Assembly (NCBI GenBank): GCA_947627955.1
Contig: CANQXZ010000001.1
Coordinates: forward strand, 1 to 64,000
DNA from: an uncultured Clostridia bacterium
Lineage (GTDB): Bacteria > Bacillota > Clostridia > Christensenellales > Borkfalkiaceae
Direction: 5' to 3'
Length of the DNA stretch: 64,000 nucleotides
Position 1 is the stretch's first letter; each line of letters starts with the position of its first letter. Both the position numbers and the translations under genes were made by a program. Below are positions 24,683 to 33,584 of this stretch, piece after piece. The notes under the pieces were generated by a model, which searched no databases, was not told where the DNA came from, and worked only from the letters and a program-made list of their open reading frames with translations.

Positions 24683-25763
24683 GAAAAAGGCGGGAGATAT
24701 CCCGCTTTTGGTCTGCGTGGCGCTGATGGCGTGTTTCGGCTGCCTCATGATCTATTCGGCGAGCGCATATACGGCGCAGGTGCAGTACGGCGACAAGTTT
24801 TATTTCGTCAAAAAGCAGATCGTCGGGCTCATAGCGGGCGGCGCGGCAATGGCGGGAATGTGTTTTTTGCCATATAAAAAGCTCGAAAAACTGAAATATC
24901 CCGCCGTCATAATATCCGTTATCCTGCTTGCGCTCGTATTCGTGCCGGGGATAGGAGTGACAAATTACGGCGCGACGAGATGGATAGGCTTCGGCGCGTT
25001 CACCATCCAGCCGTCCGAGATAGCCAAATATGCCTTCGTGCTCTTTTCCGCCGCCTATTTTTCGAAAAATTACGAAAAGGTAAAGACGGTAGGCGGGATC
25101 CTGCCCGTGCTCGTCACGGGTCTCGTGTTCTGCGCCCTCATAATCGCGGAGCCAAATATGTCCATTACGATGTGTGTGGGGCTTCTGATGCTCGGGATAA
25201 TATTCCTCAGCGGCACAAATTTAAAGACCTTTGCGCTCATCCTGATCCCTTTCGTCTTTGCGGTGCCCCTTCTGATAATCCTCGAACCGTACAGATTGCA
25301 GAGGCTCTCCGCCTTCATAGACCCGTGGGCTTCGCCGAAGGAGGAGGGCTATCAGCTCATCCAATCCCTGTATGCCCTCGGCAACGGCGGCATGTTCGGC
25401 ACGGGGCTCTTCAATTCCGTCCAGAAATATCGCTTTTTGCCCTTTGCGGAGAGCGATTTTATTCTCGCCATCATGGGCGAAGAACTCGGCTTTATCGGAC
25501 TTCTGATATTTTTCGCCTTCTGCGGGTTCATAATCTGGCGCGGAATAAGGATAGCGGCTGGCTGCAAGGACAGGTTCGGCTTTTTGCTCGCAGCGGGAAT
25601 AACTTTGGTCTACGGCATACAGGTGGCGGTGAACGCGCTCGTCGTGAGCGGCGCGATCCCTCCCACGGGGCTGCCGTTGCCGCTGATTTCGAGCGGAAAT
25701 ACCTCGCTGATAATCACTATGGCTTCGATGGGGGTGCTGTACAACGTGTCCCGCGCCGATTAA
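24663..25763 (+). CDS. ftsW: SEDS septal peptidoglycan polymerase FtsW
   Basis: Polytopic membrane glycosyltransferase that polymerises lipid II with FtsI. About ten membrane helices; the SEDS signatures RWIGFGAFTIQPSEIAKYA and PPTGLPLPLISSGNTSLI are clear, as is the catalytic-loop aspartate in AESDFILAIMGEE. Length 366. It could equally be named spoVE if the organism sporulates. Unusually, murG does not follow. Confidence 0.95.
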   Translation: MKTAKNRKKAGDIPLLVCVALMACFGCLMIYSASAYTAQVQYGDKFYFVKKQIVGLIAGGAAMAGMCFLPYKKLEKLKYPAVIISVILLALVFVPGIGVTNYGATRWIGFGAFTIQPSEIAKYAFVLFSAAYFSKNYEKVKTVGGILPVLVTGLVFCALIIAEPNMSITMCVGLLMLGIIFLSGTNLKTFALILIPFVFAVPLLIILEPYRLQRLSAFIDPWASPKEEGYQLIQSLYALGNGGMFGTGLFNSVQKYRFLPFAESDFILAIMGEELGFIGLLIFFAFCGFIIWRGIRIAAGCKDRFGFLLAAGITLVYGIQVAVNALVVSGAIPPTGLPLPLISSGNTSLIITMASMGVLYNVSRAD

Positions 25764-25791
25764 CAAGCGGTCGCGGCTCCGCCATATAATA
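25761..25791 (+). promoter_or_regulatory. Possible promoter of murA-ftsQ
   Basis: TATAAT at 25786-25791 with TTAACA at 25761-25766, a 19-base spacing that is longer than ideal. This is the only 56-base gap between ftsW and murA, so an internal dcw promoter here is plausible. Confidence 0.45.
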
Positions 25792-25819
25792 GAGTATATT
25801 TTACTACTCGGAGTCAAAA

Positions 25820-27076
25820 ATGGAAAAATACGTGATAAACGGAGGAAACAAGCTGTACGGCAGCGTTAAGATACAATCGGCTAAAAATTCCGTGTTGCCC
25901 ATTCTCGCCGCGGCGGTTCTGACCGACGGCGAGGTCTGCATCAAAGACGTGCCCGATATAACGGACGTCGGGAATATGGTCAGGATACTTACGCGCCTCG
26001 GCTGCAAGGCGGCGTTCGAGGGGCGCGATCTCATAATAGACAGTTCCACCGCGGACTGTTTTGAAATTCCGGGCGGGCTGGCGCACGAACTGCGCTCGTC
26101 GGTCTTTTTGCTCGGTTCGCTGATCTCGCGTTTCAGAATGGCGAAAATAGCCTTTCCGGGAGGCTGCGACATAGGTCTGCGACCCGTCGACCTTCACCTG
26201 ACGGGGCTGAAAAGGCTCGGGGTCGAGATAGAGGAACAAAACGGCTACATATTGTGCAGTTGCCCCAAACTCAAAGGCAACGAGATAATGCTCGATTGCC
26301 CGAGCGTGGGAGCCACGGAAAACATAATGCTCGCCGCGGTCAAGGCGGAGGGGATCACCGTCATAAAAAACGCCGCGCGCGAACCCGAAATAGAGGACTT
26401 GCAGAAATTTCTCAACGCGATAGGCGCGCGCGTAAGCGGCGCTGGCAGCGGCACCGTGCGGGTAGAGGGCGTAAAAACGCTGAACGGCGCCGTGTTCAGC
26501 CCCATTCCCGACAGGATAGAGGCGGGGACGTTCCTCGTCGCGGCAGCCATGTGCGGCGGGGAAGTGGAGCTCGACGGCGTTATCGCAGAAAATATCAGCT
26601 CGCTTTTACATAAACTTCGGGAAAACGGTTGCAATATCGGCATAAAAAATGATAAAATATATTTGGAAAGTTCGAAACGGCTCACTGCTGTCAAGAGCAT
26701 AGAGACCCAGCCCTATCCCGGATTTCCCACCGATCTGCAGGCGCAGATAACCGCGCTGAACAGCATCTGTAAGGGGCAGTCCATAATAACGGAAAATCTG
26801 TTCGAAACGCGCTTCAAATATGTGCCCGAGCTCAGGAAGATGGGCGCGGACATAACGGTGGTAAACCGCAGCGCGTTCGTTCGCGGGGTGGAAGGCTTTA
26901 AGGGGGCGACCGTGGTCGCGCACGATCTTCGCGGCGGCGCGGCTCTCGTGCTCGCGGCTCTTGCCGCGGACGGCAGGAGCGAAGTTCTGGACATTTCCCA
27001 TATCGACAGGGGATACGGCGCGTTCGACGCCAAGTTGAGAAAACTCGGCGGGGACATAACAAGGGTCGCCGTGTGA
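25820..27076 (+). CDS. murA: UDP-GlcNAc 1-carboxyvinyltransferase
   Basis: First committed enzyme of peptidoglycan synthesis and target of fosfomycin. K22-N23 in SAKNSVLP and the active cysteine C116 in GGCDIGLRPVDLH are present, so fosfomycin binding is expected to be possible. Length 418. GGAG lies 9 bases upstream of the ATG. It occupies the murG position between ftsW and ftsQ. Confidence 0.96.
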   Translation: MEKYVINGGNKLYGSVKIQSAKNSVLPILAAAVLTDGEVCIKDVPDITDVGNMVRILTRLGCKAAFEGRDLIIDSSTADCFEIPGGLAHELRSSVFLLGSLISRFRMAKIAFPGGCDIGLRPVDLHLTGLKRLGVEIEEQNGYILCSCPKLKGNEIMLDCPSVGATENIMLAAVKAEGITVIKNAAREPEIEDLQKFLNAIGARVSGAGSGTVRVEGVKTLNGAVFSPIPDRIEAGTFLVAAAMCGGEVELDGVIAENISSLLHKLRENGCNIGIKNDKIYLESSKRLTAVKSIETQPYPGFPTDLQAQITALNSICKGQSIITENLFETRFKYVPELRKMGADITVVNRSAFVRGVEGFKGATVVAHDLRGGAALVLAALAADGRSEVLDISHIDRGYGAFDAKLRKLGGDITRVAV

Positions 27077-27082
27077 TTTACT

Positions 27083-27895
27083 ATGAAGTACATACGAAAA
27101 ATTTGCGGGCTCATAATCGCGGTGGTGTTTGTCGCCGCGCTGATAATCGGCTTGGGCGTGATATTCTCGGTGAAAAATGTCAACGTCACGCTCGAAAGTT
27201 ATACGTATAACGCCGAAACCATGACGGATGAGCAGAGGGAAGAGGTGGCGCAGGAGCTGGGCGGCGTAAAGGAAAAATTGCTCGGCAAGTATCGCGGCAC
27301 CATTATGGGCTTTGTGAAGGAAGAAGAGGCGGCTGACTGCCTCGACGGCAGCCGTTACGTATTCGTCGGCATGGAAAAGCATTATCCCTGCACCCTCGAA
27401 ATAACGATTAAGGAGCGGCGCGAAGTTTTTGCCGTCGCCTTGGGCGAGGGACTTTACGATACGTACGACGTGAGCGGCAAAAAACTGCGTTCGGGCGTAA
27501 TGGCGGAAGAGGCGGTAAATAACCTCGACGGCGAGCCCAACGTCTATGTTGTCAAAACGCCCTCCGCCGTACCGACTGACGGCGATATGCTCGAAGTGGC
27601 TTCCGTCGCGGCGGCTTTTTCCGAGGCTTTCGGCGGGCTCCGCCCCGTGGTCGAGAGCATTGCCGTTAACACGGTGTACGACATAAACGTTCCGAGAACG
27701 GATATGCAATTCACGTTGCGCTGCGGCATAGCTGTATACATAGAAGATTACCAAGTGCTTACGGGCGCAAAGATAGGCAAGGCGTTTACCGCATTTTCCG
27801 CCCTCGGCGGCGTGGAAAAAATGTCGGGGCGCATACACGTTCTCGAAAAAGACGGGCAGCTGATCGCGGAAAGGATACCCGATTTGCCCGAATAA
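27083..27895 (+). CDS. ftsQ: FtsQ/DivIB-type division protein
   Basis: Bitopic division protein linking FtsL/FtsB partners to the divisome. One N-terminal helix (about 9-31), then a POTRA-like segment starting VKNVNVTLESYTY and a beta domain around KHYPCTLEITIKERRE. Length 270. Sequence similarity is modest, as usual for this family; position after murA and before ftsA/ftsZ supports the call. A terminator follows. Confidence 0.8.
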   Translation: MKYIRKICGLIIAVVFVAALIIGLGVIFSVKNVNVTLESYTYNAETMTDEQREEVAQELGGVKEKLLGKYRGTIMGFVKEEEAADCLDGSRYVFVGMEKHYPCTLEITIKERREVFAVALGEGLYDTYDVSGKKLRSGVMAEEAVNNLDGEPNVYVVKTPSAVPTDGDMLEVASVAAAFSEAFGGLRPVVESIAVNTVYDINVPRTDMQFTLRCGIAVYIEDYQVLTGAKIGKAFTAFSALGGVEKMSGRIHVLEKDGQLIAERIPDLPE

Positions 27896-27940
27896 GTCCC
27901 GATATCGGTTAGTTGGCGCATAATGCGGGGGCAATTGCAA

Positions 27941-27969
27941 AAAAAGCGGCTTTTATAAGCCGCTTTTTG
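27941..27969 (+). terminator. Intrinsic terminator after ftsQ
   Basis: AAGCGGCTT (27944-27952) pairs with AAGCCGCTT (27957-27965), extended by flanking A and T runs, loop TTAT, T5 tail. It separates the murein part of the cluster from the ftsA-ftsZ part. Confidence 0.88.
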
Positions 27970-27980
27970 TATTCATTCTG

Positions 27981-28009
27981 TTGACTTTTCCGGGAGTATA
28001 TTATATAAT
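27981..28009 (+). promoter_or_regulatory. Promoter of the ftsA-like gene and ftsZ
   Basis: TTGACT (27981-27986), 17 bases, TATAAT (28004-28009). The -10 hexamer is part of the palindrome ATTATATAAT at 28000-28009, which is repeated exactly at 28012-28021. Confidence 0.88.
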
Positions 28010-28042
28010 TTATTATATAATAAATTTCCGAAGGTCAGAGTG

Positions 28043-29164
28043 ATGCGTTCCGGTTACGTAGCGGTGTTGGACATACGTTCTTCCTGTATGACGGCGGTCG
28101 TCGGAGAGCGCGGCGTCAACAACACGTTCATAATAAAAAGCAAATACGCACGTGATTACGACGGCTATTCCGAGGGCGAATTTTTAGACGTCCGTTCGTT
28201 TGAGTCGGCGGTCTCGGAAGTCGTTCGCAACACTCTTGCCTCAGCCGCGGGGATAAAGACTTTTTATGTGGGCGTGCCGGGCGAATTTTTAAAACTTTCG
28301 ACAACCGACGACGTGCTGACTTTCCCGTCCGCAAAAAAGATACACAAAAATGATACAGCCGCGCTTGCGAAAAGATGCGCCCCTCCCGAAGAGAAGGGCT
28401 GGCGCACGATAAGGCATTCCTGTCTCTATTACGTCTTGTCGGACAAGCGCAAGGTAATAGATCCCGTCGGCGCCGTGAGCGACAGTTTGCAGGGCAGGTT
28501 CTGTTATTTCAAGTGCGACGGCGCCTTCATCGAAGCGCTGTCCGGCGCTTTCAGAAACTTTTCGGATATCCGCAACATAAACCTCATTCCGCTGCCCTAT
28601 GCCGAAGCAATGTATCTCGTCCGCCCCGAAATGCGCGACGAGTGCGCCGTGCTCTTCGACCTCGGCTACATTTCCTCGACTTACAGCGTAATATGCGGCA
28701 ACGGGCTTTTGTACAGCGAATCGTTTTCGCTGGGGGTCGGGCACATAGCCTATTATCTCATGAACGAGCTCGATATTCCGTACGAAGTGGCTAAGAACTT
28801 CATTTCCACGGTCAACCTCAACGCGAAGGAGACTGCCAAGGGAATGGAAGAATGTATCTTCGACGGCACGACTTACAGCTTTTCCACAGAGACTCTCCGC
28901 GGCAAGATACGCGAAGGTATCGACGGGCTGTGCGAGACCATAGAAGAGTGCCGTATGAGCTTTGCGGGCAAGAATACGGAAAACAAACCCCTCCTCATTA
29001 CGGGCGACGGCGTGGGGATGATAAGGGGAGACGTCGACCACATATCGGGCAGACTCGTAAAGGGCGTGGAGGTGACTTCGCCGAAAGTGCCCTACTACGA
29101 TAAGCCGGGTTACGCGTCGCTTTTCAGCCTTTTGGATATGGCGCTGAAAGACGCGTCAAAATGA
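28043..29164 (+). CDS. ftsA: Divergent FtsA-like actin-family protein
   Basis: Actin-fold ATPase-like protein immediately upstream of ftsZ. Weak FtsA features: AVLDIRSSCMTAVVGE for phosphate 1, VLFDLGYISSTYSVI for phosphate 2 (usually DIGxGTT), and LLITGDGVGMIRG for the adenosine region. Length 373, shorter than ordinary FtsA (about 410-440). The C-terminus ends without the linker and amphipathic helix that tie FtsA to the membrane. ATG 28043 is preferred to GTG 28040 because of AAGG 8 bases upstream. Identity rests partly on position. Confidence 0.7.
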   Translation: MRSGYVAVLDIRSSCMTAVVGERGVNNTFIIKSKYARDYDGYSEGEFLDVRSFESAVSEVVRNTLASAAGIKTFYVGVPGEFLKLSTTDDVLTFPSAKKIHKNDTAALAKRCAPPEEKGWRTIRHSCLYYVLSDKRKVIDPVGAVSDSLQGRFCYFKCDGAFIEALSGAFRNFSDIRNINLIPLPYAEAMYLVRPEMRDECAVLFDLGYISSTYSVICGNGLLYSESFSLGVGHIAYYLMNELDIPYEVAKNFISTVNLNAKETAKGMEECIFDGTTYSFSTETLRGKIREGIDGLCETIEECRMSFAGKNTENKPLLITGDGVGMIRGDVDHISGRLVKGVEVTSPKVPYYDKPGYASLFSLLDMALKDASK

Positions 29165-29210
29165 TCACACTAAACTTTTAAATACATTTCAGTTACAACG
29201 GAGGTCACAC

Positions 29211-30524
29211 ATGTTTAACGATTACGGCGGGTACGATCCCAATCCCGCACCTTCAGAGCCCGCGCCCAATAATTCTCTCACGGGCAAAGCGCGGATAAAG
29301 GTAATAGGCGTAGGCGGCGCAGGCAACAACGCCGTAAACAGAATGCTCGAAGCGGGCATAACGGGCGCGGAATATTACGTGGTGAACACCGACAGTCAGG
29401 TGCTCACTCTTTCGCCTTGCGAAAATAAGATACAGATAGGCTCAAAACTCACAAAGGGTCTCGGCGCGGGCGCCGATCCCGACGTGGGCAGGGCGGCGGC
29501 GGAGGAGAGCAAGGAAGAGCTCACCAACGCGATCGCAGATACCGACCTTCTGTTTATAACCGCCGGCATGGGCGGCGGCACGGGCACGGGCGCCGCTCCC
29601 GTGATAGCAAAGATCGCGCGCGACATGAAGATACTCACCGTCGCCGTTGTCACCGAGCCCTTCGAATTCGAGGGCAAAAAGCGCTTCGAAAACACAGTAA
29701 AAGGTATCGATAATCTCAAAAAATACGTCGATACTCTTATAGTTATACCCAACGACAAGATAAAGACGGTCGTAGCGAAGAACACGCCCATAACCGAGGC
29801 GTTCCGCGTTGCCGACGAGATCTTGAAACAGGGCATAAAGGGCATAACCGAGCTCATAGTAAATCCTTCGCTCATAAACCTCGACTTCGCGGACGTGCGT
29901 ACTATACTCAAAGATAAGGGCATAGCGCACCTCGGCGTAGGCGTGGCGAAGGGCGACAACAGGATAATAGAGGCGGTGCGCGTTGCCGTGAACAGCCCTC
30001 TTCTCGAAACGACCATCGAGGGTGCGCGCGGCGTCATTTTGAACGTGTGCGGCGGACAAGACCTCACTTTCGACGAGGTCTCCGACGCGGCGGAACTTGT
30101 GAAGAGCGTCGTAGACGCCTCGGCGAATATTATCTTCGGCGCGAGGGTCGACCCCAACGCCCACGACGAGGTTGAGATAACCGTCATCGCGACGGGCTTC
30201 CCCGGGTTCGAAAACAGGTCGAGGGAGGAATCCAAGGCGTACAGAACGGGTTCGCTTTACGAGCCGCAGGACAGGTTCGGCGGTCCGAGAATGAGCGTTT
30301 CCGAACCGCCCTATCCCACAAGGATGACGCAACAGCCTTCTTATGTCCGCCCGCCGCAACCCGCTCCCGATTACCGGCAGCCCGTTGCGCCCGAAACGCC
30401 TAAGCAGGCTCCCGAAGCGTACAAGCCCGAAGAGCCCGAGCAGCCGTCCATTGAGCGCAAGCCCGAAAAGAAGATACCCAAATTCATAGAGATGCTCAAA
30501 AACGGCAAGAAAAACAACGATTGA
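29211..30524 (+). CDS. ftsZ: Cell division GTPase FtsZ
   Basis: Tubulin homologue forming the Z ring. VGGAGNNAVNRM at the N-terminus, the GTP signature GGGTGTGAAPV (near 121-131) and NLDFADV T7-loop region are standard. After the core (about residue 330) comes a Pro/Glu-rich linker and a conserved tail IPKFIEML, the site for partner binding. Length 437 reflects the longish linker. GGAGGT precedes the ATG by 6 bases. A long terminator follows. Confidence 0.98.
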   Translation: MFNDYGGYDPNPAPSEPAPNNSLTGKARIKVIGVGGAGNNAVNRMLEAGITGAEYYVVNTDSQVLTLSPCENKIQIGSKLTKGLGAGADPDVGRAAAEESKEELTNAIADTDLLFITAGMGGGTGTGAAPVIAKIARDMKILTVAVVTEPFEFEGKKRFENTVKGIDNLKKYVDTLIVIPNDKIKTVVAKNTPITEAFRVADEILKQGIKGITELIVNPSLINLDFADVRTILKDKGIAHLGVGVAKGDNRIIEAVRVAVNSPLLETTIEGARGVILNVCGGQDLTFDEVSDAAELVKSVVDASANIIFGARVDPNAHDEVEITVIATGFPGFENRSREESKAYRTGSLYEPQDRFGGPRMSVSEPPYPTRMTQQPSYVRPPQPAPDYRQPVAPETPKQAPEAYKPEEPEQPSIERKPEKKIPKFIEMLKNGKKNND

Positions 30525-30559
30525 CGGGCGGAGGGGGAGCGCCCCATAAGCCCGCGGAT

Positions 30560-30598
30560 AAAAGAAAAACGCATTCCTTGCGAATGCGTTTTTCTTTT
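30560..30598. terminator. Bidirectional terminator between ftsZ and spoVG
   Basis: A 17-bp stem (30560-30576 with 30582-30598), AAAAGAAAAACGCATTC against its complement, around the loop CTTGC. A and T runs on either side serve both directions. Confidence 0.92.
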
Positions 30599-30640
30599 AC
30601 AAATTCAGTATTATTTAACTGACGGAAAATCTAAAATGAC

Positions 30641-30904
30641 CTATTTATTAAGTTCATCATAGTAAGCCGAAAGGATTGCTTGTTTCAGTATTTCTCGGGT
30701 CTCGGTGTTCAGCGGATGTGCAATATCCTTATATTCGCCATCATTAGTTTTTCTGCTGGGCATCGCAATAAACGCGCCTTCGGCAGATTCTATCACTTTA
30801 ATGTCGTGAACAACGAAGCATTCGTCAATAGTGACAGACGCCACAGCTTTAAGTTTATTGTCCTCCTTGTTAACTAATCTGATTCGTACATCTGAGATTT
30901 TCAT
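30641..30904 (-). CDS. spoVG: SpoVG family regulator
   Basis: Small nucleic-acid-binding regulator, first known from sporulation septation in Bacillus but also present in non-sporulating Firmicutes. [27 protein letters not shown] and [19 protein letters not shown] are highly conserved. Length 87. AGGTG precedes the ATG. Two overlapping promoters stand upstream. It is convergent with ftsZ, and its presence alone does not show that this organism sporulates. Confidence 0.96.
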   Translation of the reverse strand: MKISDVRIRLVNKEDNKLKAVASVTIDECFVVHDIKVIESAEGAFIAMPSRKTNDGEYKDIAHPLNTETREILKQAILSAYYDELNK

Positions 30905-30918
30905 AATACACCTACCAG

Positions 30919-30967
30919 ATTATACTTTCATTGAGTACATTGTACAATAAAAATAATTCAATTTCAA
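30919..30967 (-). promoter_or_regulatory. Tandem overlapping promoters of spoVG
   Basis: Minus strand. Upstream promoter: TTGAAA (30967-30962), 17 bases, TACAAT (30944-30939). Downstream promoter: TTGTAC (30947-30942), 17 bases, TATAAT (30924-30919). The -10 of the first and the -35 of the second share bases, so only one can be used at a time. Confidence 0.7.
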
Positions 30968-31015
30968 TACTTTATGACAAAATTTTTTATTATTTTCACA
31001 AAAATCTTTAAAAAA

Positions 31016-31045
31016 GTGATAAATTTTGCGCAAAAATAATAAAAT
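31016..31045 (+). promoter_or_regulatory. Possible promoter of murC
   Basis: GTGATA (31016-31021), 18 bases, TAAAAT (31040-31045), ending 5 bases before the murC ATG. The -35 is poor; the case rests on the -10 and on the absence of a Shine-Dalgarno sequence, which together suggest a leaderless transcript. Confidence 0.45.
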
Positions 31046-31050
31046 TTAGT

Positions 31051-32373
31051 ATGTTAAAAGGCATATGCGGGATATTGGGCAGTTTTTATTTCATAGGCGT
31101 TGGCGGAGTGAGTATGAGCGCCCTTGCCAAATGGCTTCACGGCTGCGGGAAGAGGGTGGCAGGCAGCGATATGCGTGAAAGCGTATACACCGAAGAATTA
31201 CGTTCCGCGGGCATACACGTATGCACGTCGGGCGGCGAGAGCGTGCGCGGATACGAGGCGGTGGTGTACACCGACGCCGTCCCCGAAACCGACAGGCAGC
31301 TCGCAGAGGCTGCGGCGCTCGGGATAACCGTAATTTCGCGCGGGCAGTTGCTGTACGAAATGTCGAGGAATTTCGGCAATGTCATAGCCGTTTCGGGCTG
31401 CCACGGCAAGACCACCTGCACAGCCATGCTCGCGCATATCTTCAAGGCTGCCGGAAAGGGTTTTTGCGCGCATATCGGCGGCAGGGACGTGGAATTTTCC
31501 AATTACTTCAGGTCCGGCGACGAATTTTTCATAACCGAGGCGTGCGAATACAAAAAAAATTTTCTGCTCCTCAAACCCGACGTGGCGGTCATACTTAACA
31601 CCCGCCCCGACCATATGGAGTGTTACGGCGGCGAGGAAGAGCTTAAAGCCTGCTATGCGGGATTTGCCTCTTCCGCGGACGTGACGGTTAAGCTGTACGG
31701 CGAGAACTGTTGCGAGGGGCTGACGTTCGGGTTTGACAAAAACGCAGATTATCACGCAAGGTTTATTGACTGCGACATGGGGAATTATACATTTACGGCA
31801 TATGAGGGCGATCGCGAGCTCGGTCAGATAAAACTTCGGGTGTACGGCAAGCACAACGTGCTGAACGCGCTTGCGGCGATATCCGTTGCTCGGAGCTCGC
31901 ACATTTCCTTTCCCGATATCAAAAGGGGGTTGGAAGAATTCCGCGGCGTGGAGAGGAGGTTCGAAAAGCTCGGCACGGTCGGCGGCGCGGCGTGGATCGC
32001 CGACTACGCGCACCACCCCGACGAAATACGCGAAAGCATACGCACGGCAAAGAAGATCGCCGAAGGAAGGGTGTTTGTCGTCTTTCAGCCCCATACGTAT
32101 TCGCGCACAAAAAACCTCATGAAAAATTTCATACGCGTGCTTTCGCCGCAAAGCCACCTAATGATCTACAAGACGTATGCGGCGAGGGAGTACTTCGACG
32201 ACAAGGGGAGCGCCCTCACGCTGTCGCAGAAAGTAAAAAGATCCCGCTACGGTGAAGAGGAGCGGGATATCGCCGATTTTGCCGCGGGAGCGGGTAAAGG
32301 CGACGTGGTGCTCTTTCTCGGAGCGGGAGACATCTACGATATAGCTAAAAGGCTGTTTAAAACTGCGGTCTGA
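31051..32373 (+). CDS. murC: UDP-MurNAc L-alanine ligase
   Basis: Adds L-alanine to UDP-MurNAc, the first stem-peptide step. FIGVGGVSMSALA for UDP-MurNAc, the ATP loop SGCHGKTTCT, and ADYAHHPDEI in the C-terminal domain identify it. Length 440. It stands alone after spoVG, not between murG and ftsQ as in many dcw clusters. No ribosome-binding sequence is visible before the ATG. Its 3' end overlaps the convergent DUF815 gene by 17 bases. Confidence 0.95.
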   Translation: MLKGICGILGSFYFIGVGGVSMSALAKWLHGCGKRVAGSDMRESVYTEELRSAGIHVCTSGGESVRGYEAVVYTDAVPETDRQLAEAAALGITVISRGQLLYEMSRNFGNVIAVSGCHGKTTCTAMLAHIFKAAGKGFCAHIGGRDVEFSNYFRSGDEFFITEACEYKKNFLLLKPDVAVILNTRPDHMECYGGEEELKACYAGFASSADVTVKLYGENCCEGLTFGFDKNADYHARFIDCDMGNYTFTAYEGDRELGQIKLRVYGKHNVLNALAAISVARSSHISFPDIKRGLEEFRGVERRFEKLGTVGGAAWIADYAHHPDEIRESIRTAKKIAEGRVFVVFQPHTYSRTKNLMKNFIRVLSPQSHLMIYKTYAAREYFDDKGSALTLSQKVKRSRYGEEERDIADFAAGAGKGDVVLFLGAGDIYDIAKRLFKTAV

Positions 32374-33526
32374 TACCGAGCGCTTTGCATGCGGCAAGGC
32401 GGTCAATGAGGCGGCGGGCTGCTCGCGGCGAGCGTCCGCCGTTTAAGATTGCCCATTTTTCCGCAAGAGCGGCGAGCTCCGCTTCGGCGATGCCCAACTT
32501 TTCGTCGTCGGCGAGCTGGCGGACTATCGACAGATATTCCGCCTTGCCCGTAGCGGGGAAGAACACTTTGAGACCGAACCTGTCCGAAAGGGAGAGCTGT
32601 TCGTCCATGATATCGTCCGCATGTACGGCGTCCTCCCTGTCGGAAAATTTTTCGTTCACTATGTGCCTGCGGTTCGAGGTTGCGGCGATAAGAGTATTTG
32701 CGGCAATGTCCGCCGTGCCCTCGAGGCTGTATCTGAGCCGGGAGAGATCTCCGTCCGCGCTGTCTATGGAGATGTCATCGAAAAGGATCAGAAATTTAAG
32801 TGGGCTGTCCGCGACCGAGCGGCGCACTGCCGCGAGCTCGCCGCCGTCGTGTCCGGGCAACTCTATGAGCCTGAGCCCGTCTTTGAAGTGGCTGCGCGCT
32901 ATCGCGTGCACGGTGGAGGACTTGCCCGTGCCCCTCTCGCCGTACAACAGCATGTCCGGGCAGGGAAGTCCCTTTATAAAGGCGCAGACGTTGTCGTCTA
33001 TGGCTTGCTTTTCGGCGGCATAGTCTTTCAGACCCTCCAAAGAGGGCGCGTTTGCGCCGCCGCAGCTGAGAGGAAGCAGAGTCCCGCCCGAACGCGCAAA
33101 GGCGTACGACTGCGTGAATATCCCGTACCCGTTTTCCGCATGGTATTTTTTGAGAAAGGAATATATCCCGTCTTCGCTTCCGCCCCCGAACAGTCCGCCC
33201 GAAAAGACTACCCATTCGCCCTTTACCGCGGAGAGCATTCCGTTTATCGCGCGGATATCGGAGAAGAAAGCGCGCCTTATTATATCGTCGCAATCTCGCC
33301 CCGCGGCGAGCGCGCGGGACAGGGCGTTGTCGTCGCAAAGTATCAGCTTTTCGGTATACTTGCAGACGTCAAGCCCGGCTTCGGGGAATTTTTTTCTGTT
33401 GTAAAACAAGAAGAGAAGATCCGCCAAAGAATTTTCTCCGTCTTCGCCGCACCGCGAAAGCGCCGAAAACACCTCGTCGCCGAGGAGACCTCTCAACAGT
33501 TTGAGGCGGATGGGACGGTTATCCAT
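32357..33526 (-). CDS. DUF815 family AAA ATPase
   Basis: Cytoplasmic ATPase of unknown role. The Walker A motif is [12 protein letters not shown], Walker B is [11 protein letters not shown], followed by a sensor segment [10 protein letters not shown]; the N-terminal part [13 protein letters not shown] is family-typical. The start at 33526 (389 residues) follows AGGTG by 6 bases; the frame is open upstream but those codons overlap the promoter. It is divergent from ilvC across a repeat-rich control region. Confidence 0.85.
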   Translation of the reverse strand: MDNRPIRLKLLRGLLGDEVFSALSRCGEDGENSLADLLFLFYNRKKFPEAGLDVCKYTEKLILCDDNALSRALAAGRDCDDIIRRAFFSDIRAINGMLSAVKGEWVVFSGGLFGGGSEDGIYSFLKKYHAENGYGIFTQSYAFARSGGTLLPLSCGGANAPSLEGLKDYAAEKQAIDDNVCAFIKGLPCPDMLLYGERGTGKSSTVHAIARSHFKDGLRLIELPGHDGGELAAVRRSVADSPLKFLILFDDISIDSADGDLSRLRYSLEGTADIAANTLIAATSNRRHIVNEKFSDREDAVHADDIMDEQLSLSDRFGLKVFFPATGKAEYLSIVRQLADDEKLGIAEAELAALAEKWAILNGGRSPRAARRLIDRLAACKALGIRPQF

Positions 33527-33539
33527 AGAGAGCACCTGT

Positions 33540-33584
33540 CTGTATATATTTGCGGATATTATATACATTCCTGTATATATTTGC
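33540..33584. repeat. 14-bp direct repeat and palindrome in the DUF815 promoter
   Basis: CTGTATATATTTGC occurs exactly at 33540-33553 and 33571-33584, 31 bases apart (three helical turns). Between them, TATATACA and TGTATATA form a 20-base palindrome (33560-33579) overlapping the second copy. The copies flank the -10 element, suggesting an operator for an unknown regulator. Confidence 0.75.
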
